From an uncultured Bacteroidales bacterium (lineage in GTDB: Bacteria > Bacteroidota > Bacteroidia > Bacteroidales > F082): DNA of 64,000 bases. Position 1 is the first letter of the stretch. Each line of letters opens with the position of its first letter. The notes beneath the pieces are model-generated. The model was not told the origin of the DNA and did no database searches. It worked only from the letters and a program-made list of their open reading frames with translations. This document shows positions 1-7,813 of this stretch, one piece after another. The translations under genes and the position numbers were made by a program. The stretch is from assembly GCA_905233685.1 (NCBI GenBank), contig CAJOEZ010000008.1, positions 1 to 64,000 of the forward strand, read 5' to 3'.

Positions 1-315
1 CATCCCGAGCTTTACAGGACATGGACAATGGTCACCGACACGGTGCCCGTGTTTGGCGACTATTACATTGGCATCGCTGAAAACGAAACCCCGGCAAACA
101 AGGTGAAAGTTTATCCCAATCCGGCCTCTGGCCATGTTTCCATCCAGGGCGCGGAAGCCACCGAGGTGAAGGTCTACAACACTTTGGGCCAATGCGTGAA
201 AACCTTCCAAAACACCAACGAAGTCAGCGTGGAAGGCCTGCCGCAGGGCGTTTACCTGCTGCGCGTGGCCACGAAGGACGGCATGGTGTTTTCGGATAAG
301 GTAATAAAGGAATAA
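1..315 (+). CDS. C-terminal end of a T9SS-secreted protein (partial, 5' end outside window)
   Basis: The frame is open from the first base and ends at TAA 313-315. The visible 104 residues end in a type A T9SS sorting domain: a YPNPASGHVSI motif, then VKVYNTLGQCVKTF, and a GVYLLRV strand with a basic end (DKVIKE). In this family the domain directs the protein through the outer-membrane type IX translocon and is then removed or replaced by an anchor. Nothing of the functional part is visible, so the protein's job cannot be told. A hairpin lies about 25 nt downstream and may end the transcript. Confidence 0.85.
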   Translation, partial: HPELYRTWTMVTDTVPVFGDYYIGIAENETPANKVKVYPNPASGHVSIQGAEATEVKVYNTLGQCVKTFQNTNEVSVEGLPQGVYLLRVATKDGMVFSDKVIKE

Positions 316-338
316 ACAACCTAATCAATTCAATCAAT

Positions 339-379
339 AGTAGTCGGAATCGCACTTTTTTTTCGGGATTCCGACTGCT
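339..379. terminator. Hairpin after the T9SS gene, possible terminator
   Basis: Arms 339-351 (AGTAGTCGGAATC) and 367-379 (GATTCCGACTGCT) pair with one mismatch around a loop that contains a run of eight T. No T-run follows the right arm on the plus strand, so this is not a textbook intrinsic terminator, but the position just after a stop codon fits. Confidence 0.45.
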
Positions 380-521
380 ATCGTTTTAGGTAAGCAGGTT
401 ATTGGGTCAGCAGGTAATACAACCCAACAACAGCTCCAATGCCAATCAGAATGGCAAAATACCTCGGTGCGCCGCTGGCCCGCCTTCCGGGATGCCCTCC
501 GCGCCCATACGCTTGCCGCAC

Positions 522-584
522 AAACTGACACACTTGCGGGCCAAACCGACACACTTACGAGATAAACCGACACACCCACCTTCC
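522..584. repeat. Three 21-bp tandem repeats
   Basis: Units start at 522, 543 and 564. Units one and two share AAACYGACACACTT, and unit three keeps AAACCGACACACCC and then diverges. The array lies between a T9SS gene and a promoter box, in non-coding sequence. Its function is unknown; it may be a slippage-prone locus or a set of binding sites. Confidence 0.75.
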
Positions 585-601
585 AAGAGTTATGAAGGCT
601 G

Positions 602-609
602 TAATTTTG
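602..609 (+). promoter_or_regulatory. -7 promoter box TAATTTTG
   Basis: This matches the Bacteroides sigma-ABfr -7 consensus TAnnTTTG and lies 60 nt before the ATG at 670. No clear TTTG -33 box is seen at the expected spacing. Confidence 0.5.
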
Positions 610-669
610 CAGCCGAAATAACAACTAAATCAAACAATACTTTGTTTTGTAAACAACAAAATCATATTC

Positions 670-1260
670 ATGAGAATAAAACTGATAACGTTGCTTTTGC
701 TTTTCTGCGTATGCGTTTGCGCAAAGGCTCAGAAAAGACAAGAGCATCCAGCTATTGGAGTTTTCATAAAAGCCTCTCTGCCATATTTAAACATTGCAAC
801 CGATAATTCATACAAAGAGAACTTCTTTCAGGGAATGCAGGGTGGGGTCGAATATAAACCCGGCAAGAGGATAGGAATAGAGGTATTGTATGGATACCGA
901 AAAGAAGAATATCAGGGAATAACCGAGTTATCTTCCAAGATAAAAAAGTCAAATACTGTCGTCCCTTCCATACTTTTGTATATTGAGCCCAAGTGCAAAC
1001 TGCATCTTGATTTTGGGACGAAATTCGCTTGGTGTTATTTTGAAAAAAACGCAGAAGGAGAAACCCTTTCGCAACACTATTGGCAAAACAGTTGGTTTTA
1101 TGGATTTGGATACAAAGTGTTTTTATTCAAAAAGAAACGCTTTGGAATAGATATTCGCATTAGACGCAATTTTGTGTTGACGGGAAATGCCGAAGCATGG
1201 ACAGAGGCTTTTTTTGAGAGGTCATTAGATATGGGAGGATTGTTATTTTACAAATTCTAA
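670..1260 (+). CDS. Secreted/outer-membrane beta-barrel-like protein, unknown function
   Basis: The 196-residue product has a hydrophobic signal peptide ending near CAKAQ, typical of Bacteroidota exported proteins. The rest alternates aromatic and polar residues in short strands (for example IGIEVLYGYRKEEY and FGIDIRIRRNF), and it ends in FYKF, with a terminal aromatic residue like outer-membrane barrels. No named family is recognised. It lies 0-12 nt before the next gene and is probably co-transcribed with it from the TAATTTTG box at 602. An eight-strand barrel is an inference from the pattern only. Confidence 0.7.
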   Translation: MRIKLITLLLLFCVCVCAKAQKRQEHPAIGVFIKASLPYLNIATDNSYKENFFQGMQGGVEYKPGKRIGIEVLYGYRKEEYQGITELSSKIKKSNTVVPSILLYIEPKCKLHLDFGTKFAWCYFEKNAEGETLSQHYWQNSWFYGFGYKVFLFKKKRFGIDIRIRRNFVLTGNAEAWTEAFFERSLDMGGLLFYKF

Positions 1261-1272
1261 ATGGATATCCCC

Positions 1273-1890
1273 ATGAAAAGAATGCTTATCATCCTTTTAA
1301 TGCCGTTGTTGTTGGGTTATGGAAGGGCAATGGCTCAAGATACAGTCGTCCCAAACCTGGATAAGAAGCCAGAAAAAGTAGAAAAAGGAAAATCGTGTAT
1401 TTCCGTGATGTTTGATTTCGCCACTTCAAACCAATTATTTTCAAGTAAGAGTTATTTAGGGGTGGAGTCTTGTGCGGATTTTTGGTATGCTTACTTTTTT
1501 GCCAAACGATATGCCTTGTTTTCGGGATTTGGCTATAAAGGTTCGGCATATTCATCATATTCAGGCGGCAACTTAGATGCCCATATTTCTGCCAAAGTGC
1601 GTCGTTATTTTTTTGCAAAAGCAAATTGCTTCGTGGGATTGGGTGTTCAGGCAGGAAGATACTTCAGTGTTGAAAACGCCTCACCCACCGATGTGTTTTT
1701 TTATTGTATGCCCGATATTGAAATTGGATACGAATACCTTCTGACGGATGTACATCCTGCATTGGACAATCATTTGGCTCTCGAGGTATGCGCTTCAACT
1801 CTCATACCCTATAAACAAAAGTATTGGTCAACGGCTCTTCCTTGTTTTCCTGCACTAAAATTACAAGTTGGCATCAGTTATCATCTCTAA
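1273..1890 (+). CDS. Secreted/outer-membrane beta-barrel-like protein, unknown function
   Basis: The product has about 205 residues with a signal peptide ending at RAMAQ. An in-frame ATG at 1261 directly abuts the upstream stop; I prefer 1273 because it puts MKRM at the start of the signal peptide. The body contains glycine/aromatic strands (YALFSGFGYKGSAY, CFVGLGVQAGRYF) and ends KLQVGISYHL, consistent with a small outer-membrane barrel. No catalytic motif is visible. It forms a pair with the preceding gene. Confidence 0.68.
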   Translation: MKRMLIILLMPLLLGYGRAMAQDTVVPNLDKKPEKVEKGKSCISVMFDFATSNQLFSSKSYLGVESCADFWYAYFFAKRYALFSGFGYKGSAYSSYSGGNLDAHISAKVRRYFFAKANCFVGLGVQAGRYFSVENASPTDVFFYCMPDIEIGYEYLLTDVHPALDNHLALEVCASTLIPYKQKYWSTALPCFPALKLQVGISYHL

Positions 1891-2029
1891 TCTGCACAAT
1901 TCACAAATCTTGTCCTTATACTTGAACGACGAAGTCCAAACCGGCGCAATAAATAATTATAGAGGTCGTTCTGTTGAAAAGAATGAAGAGTAAAAAACAT
2001 GAATACAATTATAATGTGAAGAAAAAATC

Positions 2030-2671
2030 ATGTTGAAAAAAGTAATAATTATAATCTGCAGTTGCATTCTGGTGGGGTATTGTTCGTTCGCCCAAAATGC
2101 GGTGAAAATCAATCTCAACACACCCACCCTTAGAGAAAGTGTGATAATTGGCTATTCCAGAACATTTAATCAAGTACATGAAATCGAAGTCGGACTTCGT
2201 ATTCATATTAACAGCCTGATTATGCCTGATGACCAAGAAAGCATATACTATCGGAGAATGTACGCCTCTAATTTTGCGCAACACTTTGGTTTGCAATTGG
2301 GTTACAACTGGTATTTCCTCCCACGACTTGAGCATTTGCAACCCTTTGTGTTTTATGAGCTTCAGGCCGCTTATTCGACCACAAGGAACCATGGCTACGG
2401 ATGGGCATATAATGTCAATGACGGGACATTCATCCCGTTGAAAGAATATTTAGACTATTTTGGCCCGTTCCTTTGGCTACAGAACACCATCGGCGTAGGA
2501 TTCAAAGTCGACATTTGGAAGTCGTGGTATCTTTATGAAAAAATCGGATTCAATGCTACAGAAATCATTGGAAATGATGAAAAGTTGGTTCCGGATCCTT
2601 TTCAATCGTTTCCATGGTTCGTCAATGAATTCGGTTATATGATGATGGCCGGCATTGGATACAGATTTTAA
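2030..2671 (+). CDS. Secreted/outer-membrane beta-barrel-like protein, unknown function
   Basis: The 213-residue product starts MLKKVIIII, and its signal peptide ends near CSFAQ. Strand-like segments (QHFGLQLGYNWYFLP, GVGFKVDIWKSWYLYEKIGF) and a terminal GIGYRF suggest an outer-membrane barrel of about eight strands. A 139-bp gap precedes it, so it may have its own promoter, although I see no good TAnnTTTG box. No enzyme or binding motif is recognised. Confidence 0.68.
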   Translation: MLKKVIIIICSCILVGYCSFAQNAVKINLNTPTLRESVIIGYSRTFNQVHEIEVGLRIHINSLIMPDDQESIYYRRMYASNFAQHFGLQLGYNWYFLPRLEHLQPFVFYELQAAYSTTRNHGYGWAYNVNDGTFIPLKEYLDYFGPFLWLQNTIGVGFKVDIWKSWYLYEKIGFNATEIIGNDEKLVPDPFQSFPWFVNEFGYMMMAGIGYRF

Positions 2672-2710
2672 TAACTATTTTACCCGATTCATAAGTAAAC
2701 CATAATTATC

Positions 2711-3286
2711 ATGACAAAAAGATTCCATCTGCTGGCCTTCCTGCTTCTGCCTTGCATGGCCTTCGCGCAAGAAACTGAACCAAAACGGCTCCCCTTCATC
2801 CGCAACCAAATCAGCATCAATTTGGCTGTAGCGAAACCAAACAAAAGCAATGCCTCTTGGACGAGTTTCCCGTTTTACCCTTCGCTTGGGCTGCACTATG
2901 GCCTTAACGACTGGCTTGAGGTTGGAGCCAGCGCAACGCTCAGAAGTCAGGATATCACAGCCGACAAAAACGTGTTTTTCCAATTCTACAACGCCGAGGC
3001 CAAGGCGCATCTGCTCCCCGCCATCATCAACCCCTCGTTTTATATCGTTGATGTTTATGCCACTGCTCAATTGGGACTGAGCCACTACCCTAGTGGAGGC
3101 ATAGCATCCATCCGTCCGGTGACTAAGTTCTGTTGGGGCGGCAACGCGGGTGTGGCCTTCAATCCATCGCGGCATTTCGGCATATTTGCAGAATATGGCT
3201 ACAATAGCGCAGATTATTTCAAGAACCATTGGTGTTTCGGCCTCAACATCCGCTTCGGCGGGCCGAAGAATTGGCAAAGCAAATGA
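2711..3286 (+). CDS. Secreted outer-membrane barrel-like protein, paralog of the next gene
   Basis: The 191-residue product has a signal peptide ending at CMAFAQ. Its C-terminal half contains NPSRHFGIFAEYGYN and ends in NIRFGGPKNWQSK. The same blocks occur in the product of the next gene (3365-4042), and the two signal peptides are nearly identical (LLPCMAFAQ), so the genes arose by tandem duplication. It has the glycine/aromatic pattern of a porin-like barrel. Function unknown. Together with the neighbours it probably forms an outer-membrane operon leading into the TonB receptor. Confidence 0.72.
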   Translation: MTKRFHLLAFLLLPCMAFAQETEPKRLPFIRNQISINLAVAKPNKSNASWTSFPFYPSLGLHYGLNDWLEVGASATLRSQDITADKNVFFQFYNAEAKAHLLPAIINPSFYIVDVYATAQLGLSHYPSGGIASIRPVTKFCWGGNAGVAFNPSRHFGIFAEYGYNSADYFKNHWCFGLNIRFGGPKNWQSK

Positions 3287-3364
3287 AAAAATCACATTGA
3301 ACTGTAACTTTTTCGGCAGAAGTCCGTATTACATGAAATCATCTAAATCATAAGTACGGTTATC

Positions 3365-4042
3365 ATGAAAAAGAAAGTGTATCTGCTGGCCATCCTGCTG
3401 CTGCCCTGCATGGCCTTCGCGCAAAGCCAAAACGCTCCAAAGCCCTTCAACAAAGGCAATTTCAAAATCGACGTGAGCTATTCCCAATTGATGCAGAAAC
3501 ACTTGTTAGACAACTATCCAGACTTCCGTGTGGGTGTTGGCTATGGCCTCACCGATTGGTGTGTGGCGGGCGTGTTCGGGAGTTTTGGCATCCATGATTA
3601 CGGGTTGAAGACCCCCGGTGAAACAATGGTTGGTGATAGCATTATCTATAATGAGCAGAATGCCTTTGACGGAACAGTGACTGAATGTTACTATCGCTAT
3701 GGCCTCACCTTGGAGTTGCACCCTGTGGCCATTTGGGCTCCGAGCTTCCATTGGATTGACCTATACTGCCGTGGCGAGTTGGGCATGAGAACGGTGACGG
3801 AGCATTACCAACCTGCCTACCACGGCATGTTTGCCGAACCATTCCGCAACAATTTCCTTTGCAGTGGCAGCGTGGGCATCGCCATCAACCCGTCGAGGCA
3901 CTTCGGCGTTTTCTATGAATTGGCCATCGACAACTTGAACAAAGAGCTGGATTTATACACAAACGAAACAAGAATAAAACCCGTCCACCGCTTTGGTATC
4001 AACGTCCGTTTGGACGGGCCGAAAAAATGGCAAAAACAGTAA
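3365..4042 (+). CDS. Secreted outer-membrane barrel-like protein, paralog of the previous gene
   Basis: The 225-residue product has a signal peptide ending CMAFAQ. It shares with the upstream paralog the segment NPSRHFGVFYELAID and the C-terminus NVRLDGPKKWQKQ. It is about 34 residues longer, with an extra loop in the middle (around residues 80-105). It ends only 3 nt before the DUF4249 lipoprotein gene, so the two are surely co-transcribed. A structural role beside the receptor/lipoprotein pair is possible but cannot be shown from sequence. Confidence 0.72.
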   Translation: MKKKVYLLAILLLPCMAFAQSQNAPKPFNKGNFKIDVSYSQLMQKHLLDNYPDFRVGVGYGLTDWCVAGVFGSFGIHDYGLKTPGETMVGDSIIYNEQNAFDGTVTECYYRYGLTLELHPVAIWAPSFHWIDLYCRGELGMRTVTEHYQPAYHGMFAEPFRNNFLCSGSVGIAINPSRHFGVFYELAIDNLNKELDLYTNETRIKPVHRFGINVRLDGPKKWQKQ

Positions 4043-4045
4043 ACC

Positions 4046-4999
4046 ATGAAAAAGACAGTTCTTTTGCTCGTGACGGTCGTGGCGGTCATGATGGGCTGCC
4101 GCAAACAGGTCAGCGACTATGAACGCCCTGATTTTGAACCCGTTCCCACACTGAACGCCATCCTCAGCGAAGGCCAGCCCGTATGGGCGCAAGTCTCTTT
4201 GGCCCAGTGCCTCGATTCGGTGCATCCCGCCGTCTGCACGGATGCCGAAGTGTTGCTCTACGTGGACGGTCAATTCACTGAAAAACTGCAACATGGCGGC
4301 GAAGGCTATTATTTCGGCGAAACCACCGCCGAGGCCCTTCACCAATACGCTTGCAAGGTCGTCATCCCTGGCTTCGACACGCTCTTTGCTCACACCGAAA
4401 TGCCCAAGAAGCCCGTCGTGACCCGCGTGGAAATCATGGACAACGCCACCGTGGACGAAGAGGGCAATTCCTGTCCGGCCTTCCTCATCACCTTCAAGAC
4501 CGAACCCGACAAATCCTTGTTTTACAACACCAGCATTGATGCCTTCTTCATCACTTACTATATGCAAGACAGCATCGTTACAAATTATACTTCCCAAAAA
4601 GGCACCATAACCTCGTCCATCAACACCGACGACCCTGTGCTGCTCAACGAAGGCTCGGACCGACTGCTGTTCAGCAACGAAATCATCATCGACACGGCTT
4701 ATACCTTGAAAGTCAATTCATCGTTCGGCAGTCATGGCTATGGCCACACCGGACAATCTCAGGGCAGCACCATCGTCCGCTCGGGCTGGGCGGTGGTCAG
4801 GATGCAAGGTGTTTCGGAATCGGCCTATCATTACCTGAAAAGCCAAGACGCTTTTGAGGCTCCTGACGGCTACAGCAACCTCTTCCTTGGTGTCGTCACG
4901 CCGCTCAACTTCTACAGCAACGTGGAGAACGGACGAGGCATCTTCGCTGCCATCAATACGATGACTTGCGACACTGTGTTTTTCAACCCCGAAAACTGA
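4046..4999 (+). CDS. DUF4249 family lipoprotein
   Basis: The 317-residue product begins with a lipoprotein signal whose lipobox ends MMGC (Cys18). It continues with the DUF4249 opening (YERPDFEPVPTLNAIL, then WAQVSLAQCLDS), a beta-sandwich family of Bacteroidota. These lipoproteins are usually encoded next to a TonB-dependent receptor, as here, where the receptor starts 6 nt downstream. By analogy it may be a surface or periplasmic partner of that receptor, but the ligand is unknown. The strong linkage makes the family call firm and the function only inferred. Confidence 0.85.
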   Translation: MKKTVLLLVTVVAVMMGCRKQVSDYERPDFEPVPTLNAILSEGQPVWAQVSLAQCLDSVHPAVCTDAEVLLYVDGQFTEKLQHGGEGYYFGETTAEALHQYACKVVIPGFDTLFAHTEMPKKPVVTRVEIMDNATVDEEGNSCPAFLITFKTEPDKSLFYNTSIDAFFITYYMQDSIVTNYTSQKGTITSSINTDDPVLLNEGSDRLLFSNEIIIDTAYTLKVNSSFGSHGYGHTGQSQGSTIVRSGWAVVRMQGVSESAYHYLKSQDAFEAPDGYSNLFLGVVTPLNFYSNVENGRGIFAAINTMTCDTVFFNPEN

Positions 5000-5005
5000 T
5001 TGGTT

Positions 5006-7351
5006 ATGAAGCGTATTTTTCTCATCATAAGCCTGTTGCTTCCGATTTTTGCCACAGCGCAACAAGCCCATATTTCCGGCTTCGTCAGCGATGCCGGCAA
5101 CGGCGAGCGCATCATCGGGGCCAACGTTTATCTCAGCGACCGCTCGAAAGGCGTGGCCACCGATCAGAAAGGCTACTTCAACCTTGCCGTCAGCCTGCCC
5201 GCCGAAATCTGCATCTCCTACATCGGCTATGCCGACACCTGTTTCACCGTAAAGGAAGAGTCTAATGAGCCGCTCAAACTGAGACTGCGCCCTTTGACGG
5301 AAACCCTGAAAACCGTCGAGGTGAGTGCCACCCGCATAGAAACAAAACAGAACTTCAACGTGCTGACTCTCAACGCAAAAAGCATCGAGCAAATCCCCAC
5401 CATAGGCAGTCGCCCAGATATCATCAAGGCGGCGCAGCAACTGCCTGGCATCGAGGCGGCCACCGAAGCCTCCAGCCTGATGATTGTGCGCGGCGGCAAC
5501 CCTGGCGAGAACCTCTATATGCTTGACAACGTGCCGCTTATCTATGTCAACCACTTGGGTGGCTTCATGTCGGTGTTCAACTCCGAGATGATCAACACGA
5601 TGGACATCTACAAGGGCGGTTTTCCGGCGCGCTATGGCGGCAAGCTCTCCTCCATCGTCGACCTCACCGCCAGAAAAGGTGACCCCACAAAGCTGAAAGG
5701 CACACTCAGCGCGGGTCTCACCGACTTGGCTTTTGCCGTGGAAGGCCCTGGCGGACTGAAAAACTCCAGCTTCATCGTCACAGGGCGCAAGACATTCACT
5801 GAGTTGCTGCTGTATGCCTTGAGCGAAATCAGCAAAGGAACTGGCGCTCAGGAATATAACCTCATCTACGGCTTCCATGACATCAACGCGAAATACACCT
5901 GGAGCCCCGACGCCAAAAACAGCTTCGCCTTCAACGTCTACGAGGGCGACGACTATATGCACATCTGGAAAAACAAGAAGAAAAACGGCGAAATTGAGCG
6001 CAACAGCATTGGCAACACGTGGGGCAACCTGCTCGTTTCGGGCCAATGGAACAGCGCCATCAGTTCGAGGCTGTTTGCTGCCAATACGCTGTCGTTCACG
6101 CAATACCGCCTTAAAAACGACATAAAGGCCTATCTTCAAAACTCCAACGACACGACCGATTTCTTCGTCAGGGCCAGTTCGCGCGTCGGCGACCTCTCGC
6201 TTCGTTCCGACTGGAAGCTGTTCGTCAGCAACGCCTACACCTTGGAATACGGTCTTCAGGCCTCCTACCTCAACTATCGTCCCAACCACTATGTCAGCAG
6301 CTATTCCGACAATGTCATCCCCGATGTTTCCAACGTGTTCGACAATTCGCTCTATTTGGACAACAAGCTGAAGTTCGGTAAGTGGTTCGACGGCTCTATC
6401 GGTCTGAGAGTCAACAGTTTCATCAACAAAGACTACCATCATTTCGCCTTTGAGCCGAGGCTGAACCTCAATTTCGGCATCGGCCAAAGCACGATTAACT
6501 TGACCGCCATGCGCGTCACGCAAAACTCGCACCTGTTGATGACGCCCGGCTCCATCATGAACAACGAAATCTGGATTCCCGCCGACGAGCGCATCAAGCC
6601 CGCCACCTCCGACCAAGCCTCAATCGGTTGGCAACGTGACTTTTACGATAGCCACATCAGCGTGGAAGTGGATGCCTACTACAAGTTGCTCCGCGACTTG
6701 GCCACCTACCGCGAGGGCTACAGCACCCTCATCGGCGACTCCGACTGGCGCGGCAAGGTGGAAACCGGCGGCAAGGGCAAATCGTACGGCATTGAGCTGA
6801 TGACCCGCTTCAATTTCAATCGCTTGGACGGCTATTTGGGCTACACTTTCTCGCACACCACACGGCAATTTGAGCACATCAATAACGGCAAGGAATACAT
6901 CTATGAATACGACCGCCCCCATTCCGTCAACATCAACGTGAACTGCCAACTGACCGAGCGTTGGTCGCTGAGCGCCTTGTGGACCTATCAGACGGGGTTG
7001 CCCTACACGCCCGTCATCGGGGAGCAACTGACACCCATCATCACGCCCGAAGGCGAGGTGTATTTTGAGGAGACCGACATCTACGGCGAGCGCAACAGCG
7101 AGCGGATGCGCGACTACCACCGCCTCGACTTGGCCGCCAAGTTCAAGACCAAGACCGAGAAAGGCCGCAAGGCCGAATGGACCTTTTCGATCTACAACGT
7201 GTATTGCCGCCAAAACCCGTATTATTACTACTACGGTGACAAGAAAGGCGACCCTGTTTCGTGGCAGCAATTCCCCGACGAGCCGCAGCAACTCTGGCAG
7301 CGGAGTTTCTTCCCTATCATCCCATCGTTTTCCTACAAAGTGTGGTTTTGA
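5006..7351 (+). CDS. TonB-dependent receptor with carboxypeptidase-regulatory-like N-terminal domain
   Basis: The product has 781 residues. I start it at ATG 5006 (MKRIFLI) rather than at an in-frame TTG at 5000, because the signal peptide ends FATAQ from there. Residues of about 20-95 form a CarboxypepD_reg-like domain (GFVSDAGNGERIIGANVYL). The plug follows, with VEVSATRIE, MIVRGGNPGENLYMLDNVP and YKGGFPARYGGKLSS. The remainder is a 22-strand-type barrel ending in VWF. Such receptors import ligands using TonB energy. The partner lipoprotein lies directly upstream. The substrate cannot be deduced; no SusD-type gene is present. Confidence 0.92.
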   Translation: MKRIFLIISLLLPIFATAQQAHISGFVSDAGNGERIIGANVYLSDRSKGVATDQKGYFNLAVSLPAEICISYIGYADTCFTVKEESNEPLKLRLRPLTETLKTVEVSATRIETKQNFNVLTLNAKSIEQIPTIGSRPDIIKAAQQLPGIEAATEASSLMIVRGGNPGENLYMLDNVPLIYVNHLGGFMSVFNSEMINTMDIYKGGFPARYGGKLSSIVDLTARKGDPTKLKGTLSAGLTDLAFAVEGPGGLKNSSFIVTGRKTFTELLLYALSEISKGTGAQEYNLIYGFHDINAKYTWSPDAKNSFAFNVYEGDDYMHIWKNKKKNGEIERNSIGNTWGNLLVSGQWNSAISSRLFAANTLSFTQYRLKNDIKAYLQNSNDTTDFFVRASSRVGDLSLRSDWKLFVSNAYTLEYGLQASYLNYRPNHYVSSYSDNVIPDVSNVFDNSLYLDNKLKFGKWFDGSIGLRVNSFINKDYHHFAFEPRLNLNFGIGQSTINLTAMRVTQNSHLLMTPGSIMNNEIWIPADERIKPATSDQASIGWQRDFYDSHISVEVDAYYKLLRDLATYREGYSTLIGDSDWRGKVETGGKGKSYGIELMTRFNFNRLDGYLGYTFSHTTRQFEHINNGKEYIYEYDRPHSVNINVNCQLTERWSLSALWTYQTGLPYTPVIGEQLTPIITPEGEVYFEETDIYGERNSERMRDYHRLDLAAKFKTKTEKGRKAEWTFSIYNVYCRQNPYYYYYGDKKGDPVSWQQFPDEPQQLWQRSFFPIIPSFSYKVWF

Positions 7352-7393
7352 AGAAAAATTTCTCCAAACCCCTTGTAAGTCCGAAAAAAGCTG

Positions 7394-7401
7394 TATCTTT
7401 G
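7394..7401 (+). promoter_or_regulatory. Promoter of tRNA-Cys (TTG - 18 nt - TATCTTTG)
   Basis: A TAnnTTTG box lies 36 nt before the tRNA, with TTG at 7373-7375 as the -33 element at 18 nt spacing. This fits the Bacteroides consensus well. Confidence 0.7.
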
Positions 7402-7436
7402 CAGCCGCAAATTGAAAGTTGCACCCAACTTAAAAG

Positions 7437-7507
7437 GGTACCTTGCCCGAGTGGTTAGGGACCGGTCTGCAAAACCGGGGACGGCGGTTCGAGTCCGCCA
7501 GGTACCT
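7437..7507 (+). tRNA. tRNA-Cys (anticodon GCA)
   Basis: The 71-nt gene has acceptor arms GGTACCT and AGGTACC pairing fully, a T-arm containing GGTTCGAGTCC, and an anticodon loop CTGCAAA that reads GCA. CCA is not encoded. A strong terminator follows 5 nt later. Confidence 0.97.
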
Positions 7508-7512
7508 CACAG

Positions 7513-7541
7513 AACCTGCTGAAAATCAGCAGGTTTTTTTT
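7513..7541 (+). terminator. Intrinsic terminator after tRNA-Cys
   Basis: Perfect 10-bp stem AACCTGCTGA / TCAGCAGGTT with a 3-nt loop, followed by a run of T. It is a textbook rho-independent terminator. Confidence 0.9.
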
Positions 7542-7603
7542 GTTGCCTGCCCTTCGCGGAAGGACACAAAAAAAAGAGCCTCGTTTCCGAAACTCTTCGC
7601 TTG

Positions 7604-7676
<73 letters not shown>

Positions 7677-7690
7677 CTCATTTGCGGCTG

Positions 7691-7698
7691 CAAAAATA
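7691..7698 (-). promoter_or_regulatory. Promoter of tRNA-Thr (TATTTTTG on minus strand)
   Basis: TATTTTTG lies 14 nt upstream of the tRNA 5' end, with TTG at 7716-7718 (minus strand) 17 nt further up. It matches the Bacteroides promoter pattern. Confidence 0.65.
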
Positions 7699-7782
7699 GG
7701 AATATTTCGGGAAACCAAGCGCGTTTTTTTGAAAAAAGTGGAAATTTTCGTTGCAAACACCCTTCAAATGGTGGTTTTTCCG

Positions 7783-7790
7783 TACTTTTG
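7783..7790 (+). promoter_or_regulatory. -7 promoter box TACTTTTG
   Basis: It matches TAnnTTTG and lies 24 nt before the preferred start of the MORN-repeat gene. No clear -33 box is visible. Confidence 0.5.
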
Positions 7791-7813
7791 AAGCGCAGAA
7801 AACCCTTATTCGA

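Larger units (their letters stand above)
316..669. other. Intergenic region, 354 bp
   Basis: The region holds the hairpin at 339-379, three 21-bp tandem units at 522-584, and a TAATTTTG promoter box at 602-609 about 60 nt before the next gene. Open frames on both strands here have low-complexity Ser/Val or Pro/His translations driven by the repeat, and I do not regard them as genes. Confidence 0.6.

Noticed and set aside
522-584. CRISPR-like array
   Set aside because: The units are contiguous, only 21 bp and three in number, with no spacers and no cas genes.
402-806. A 134-codon plus-strand frame and a 96-codon minus-strand frame around the 21-bp repeats
   Set aside because: The plus frame overlaps the signal-peptide-bearing gene at 670 in another frame, and both translations simply reflect the tandem repeat.
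4718-6616. A 632-codon minus-strand frame opposite the DUF4249 and TonB receptor genes
   Set aside because: No recognisable domain, and the composition is that of an antisense shadow. The plus-strand genes have strong family evidence.
7751-7813. TTG-started N-terminal extension of the MORN-repeat protein
   Set aside because: It would put residues before the signal peptide and cover the TACTTTTG promoter box.
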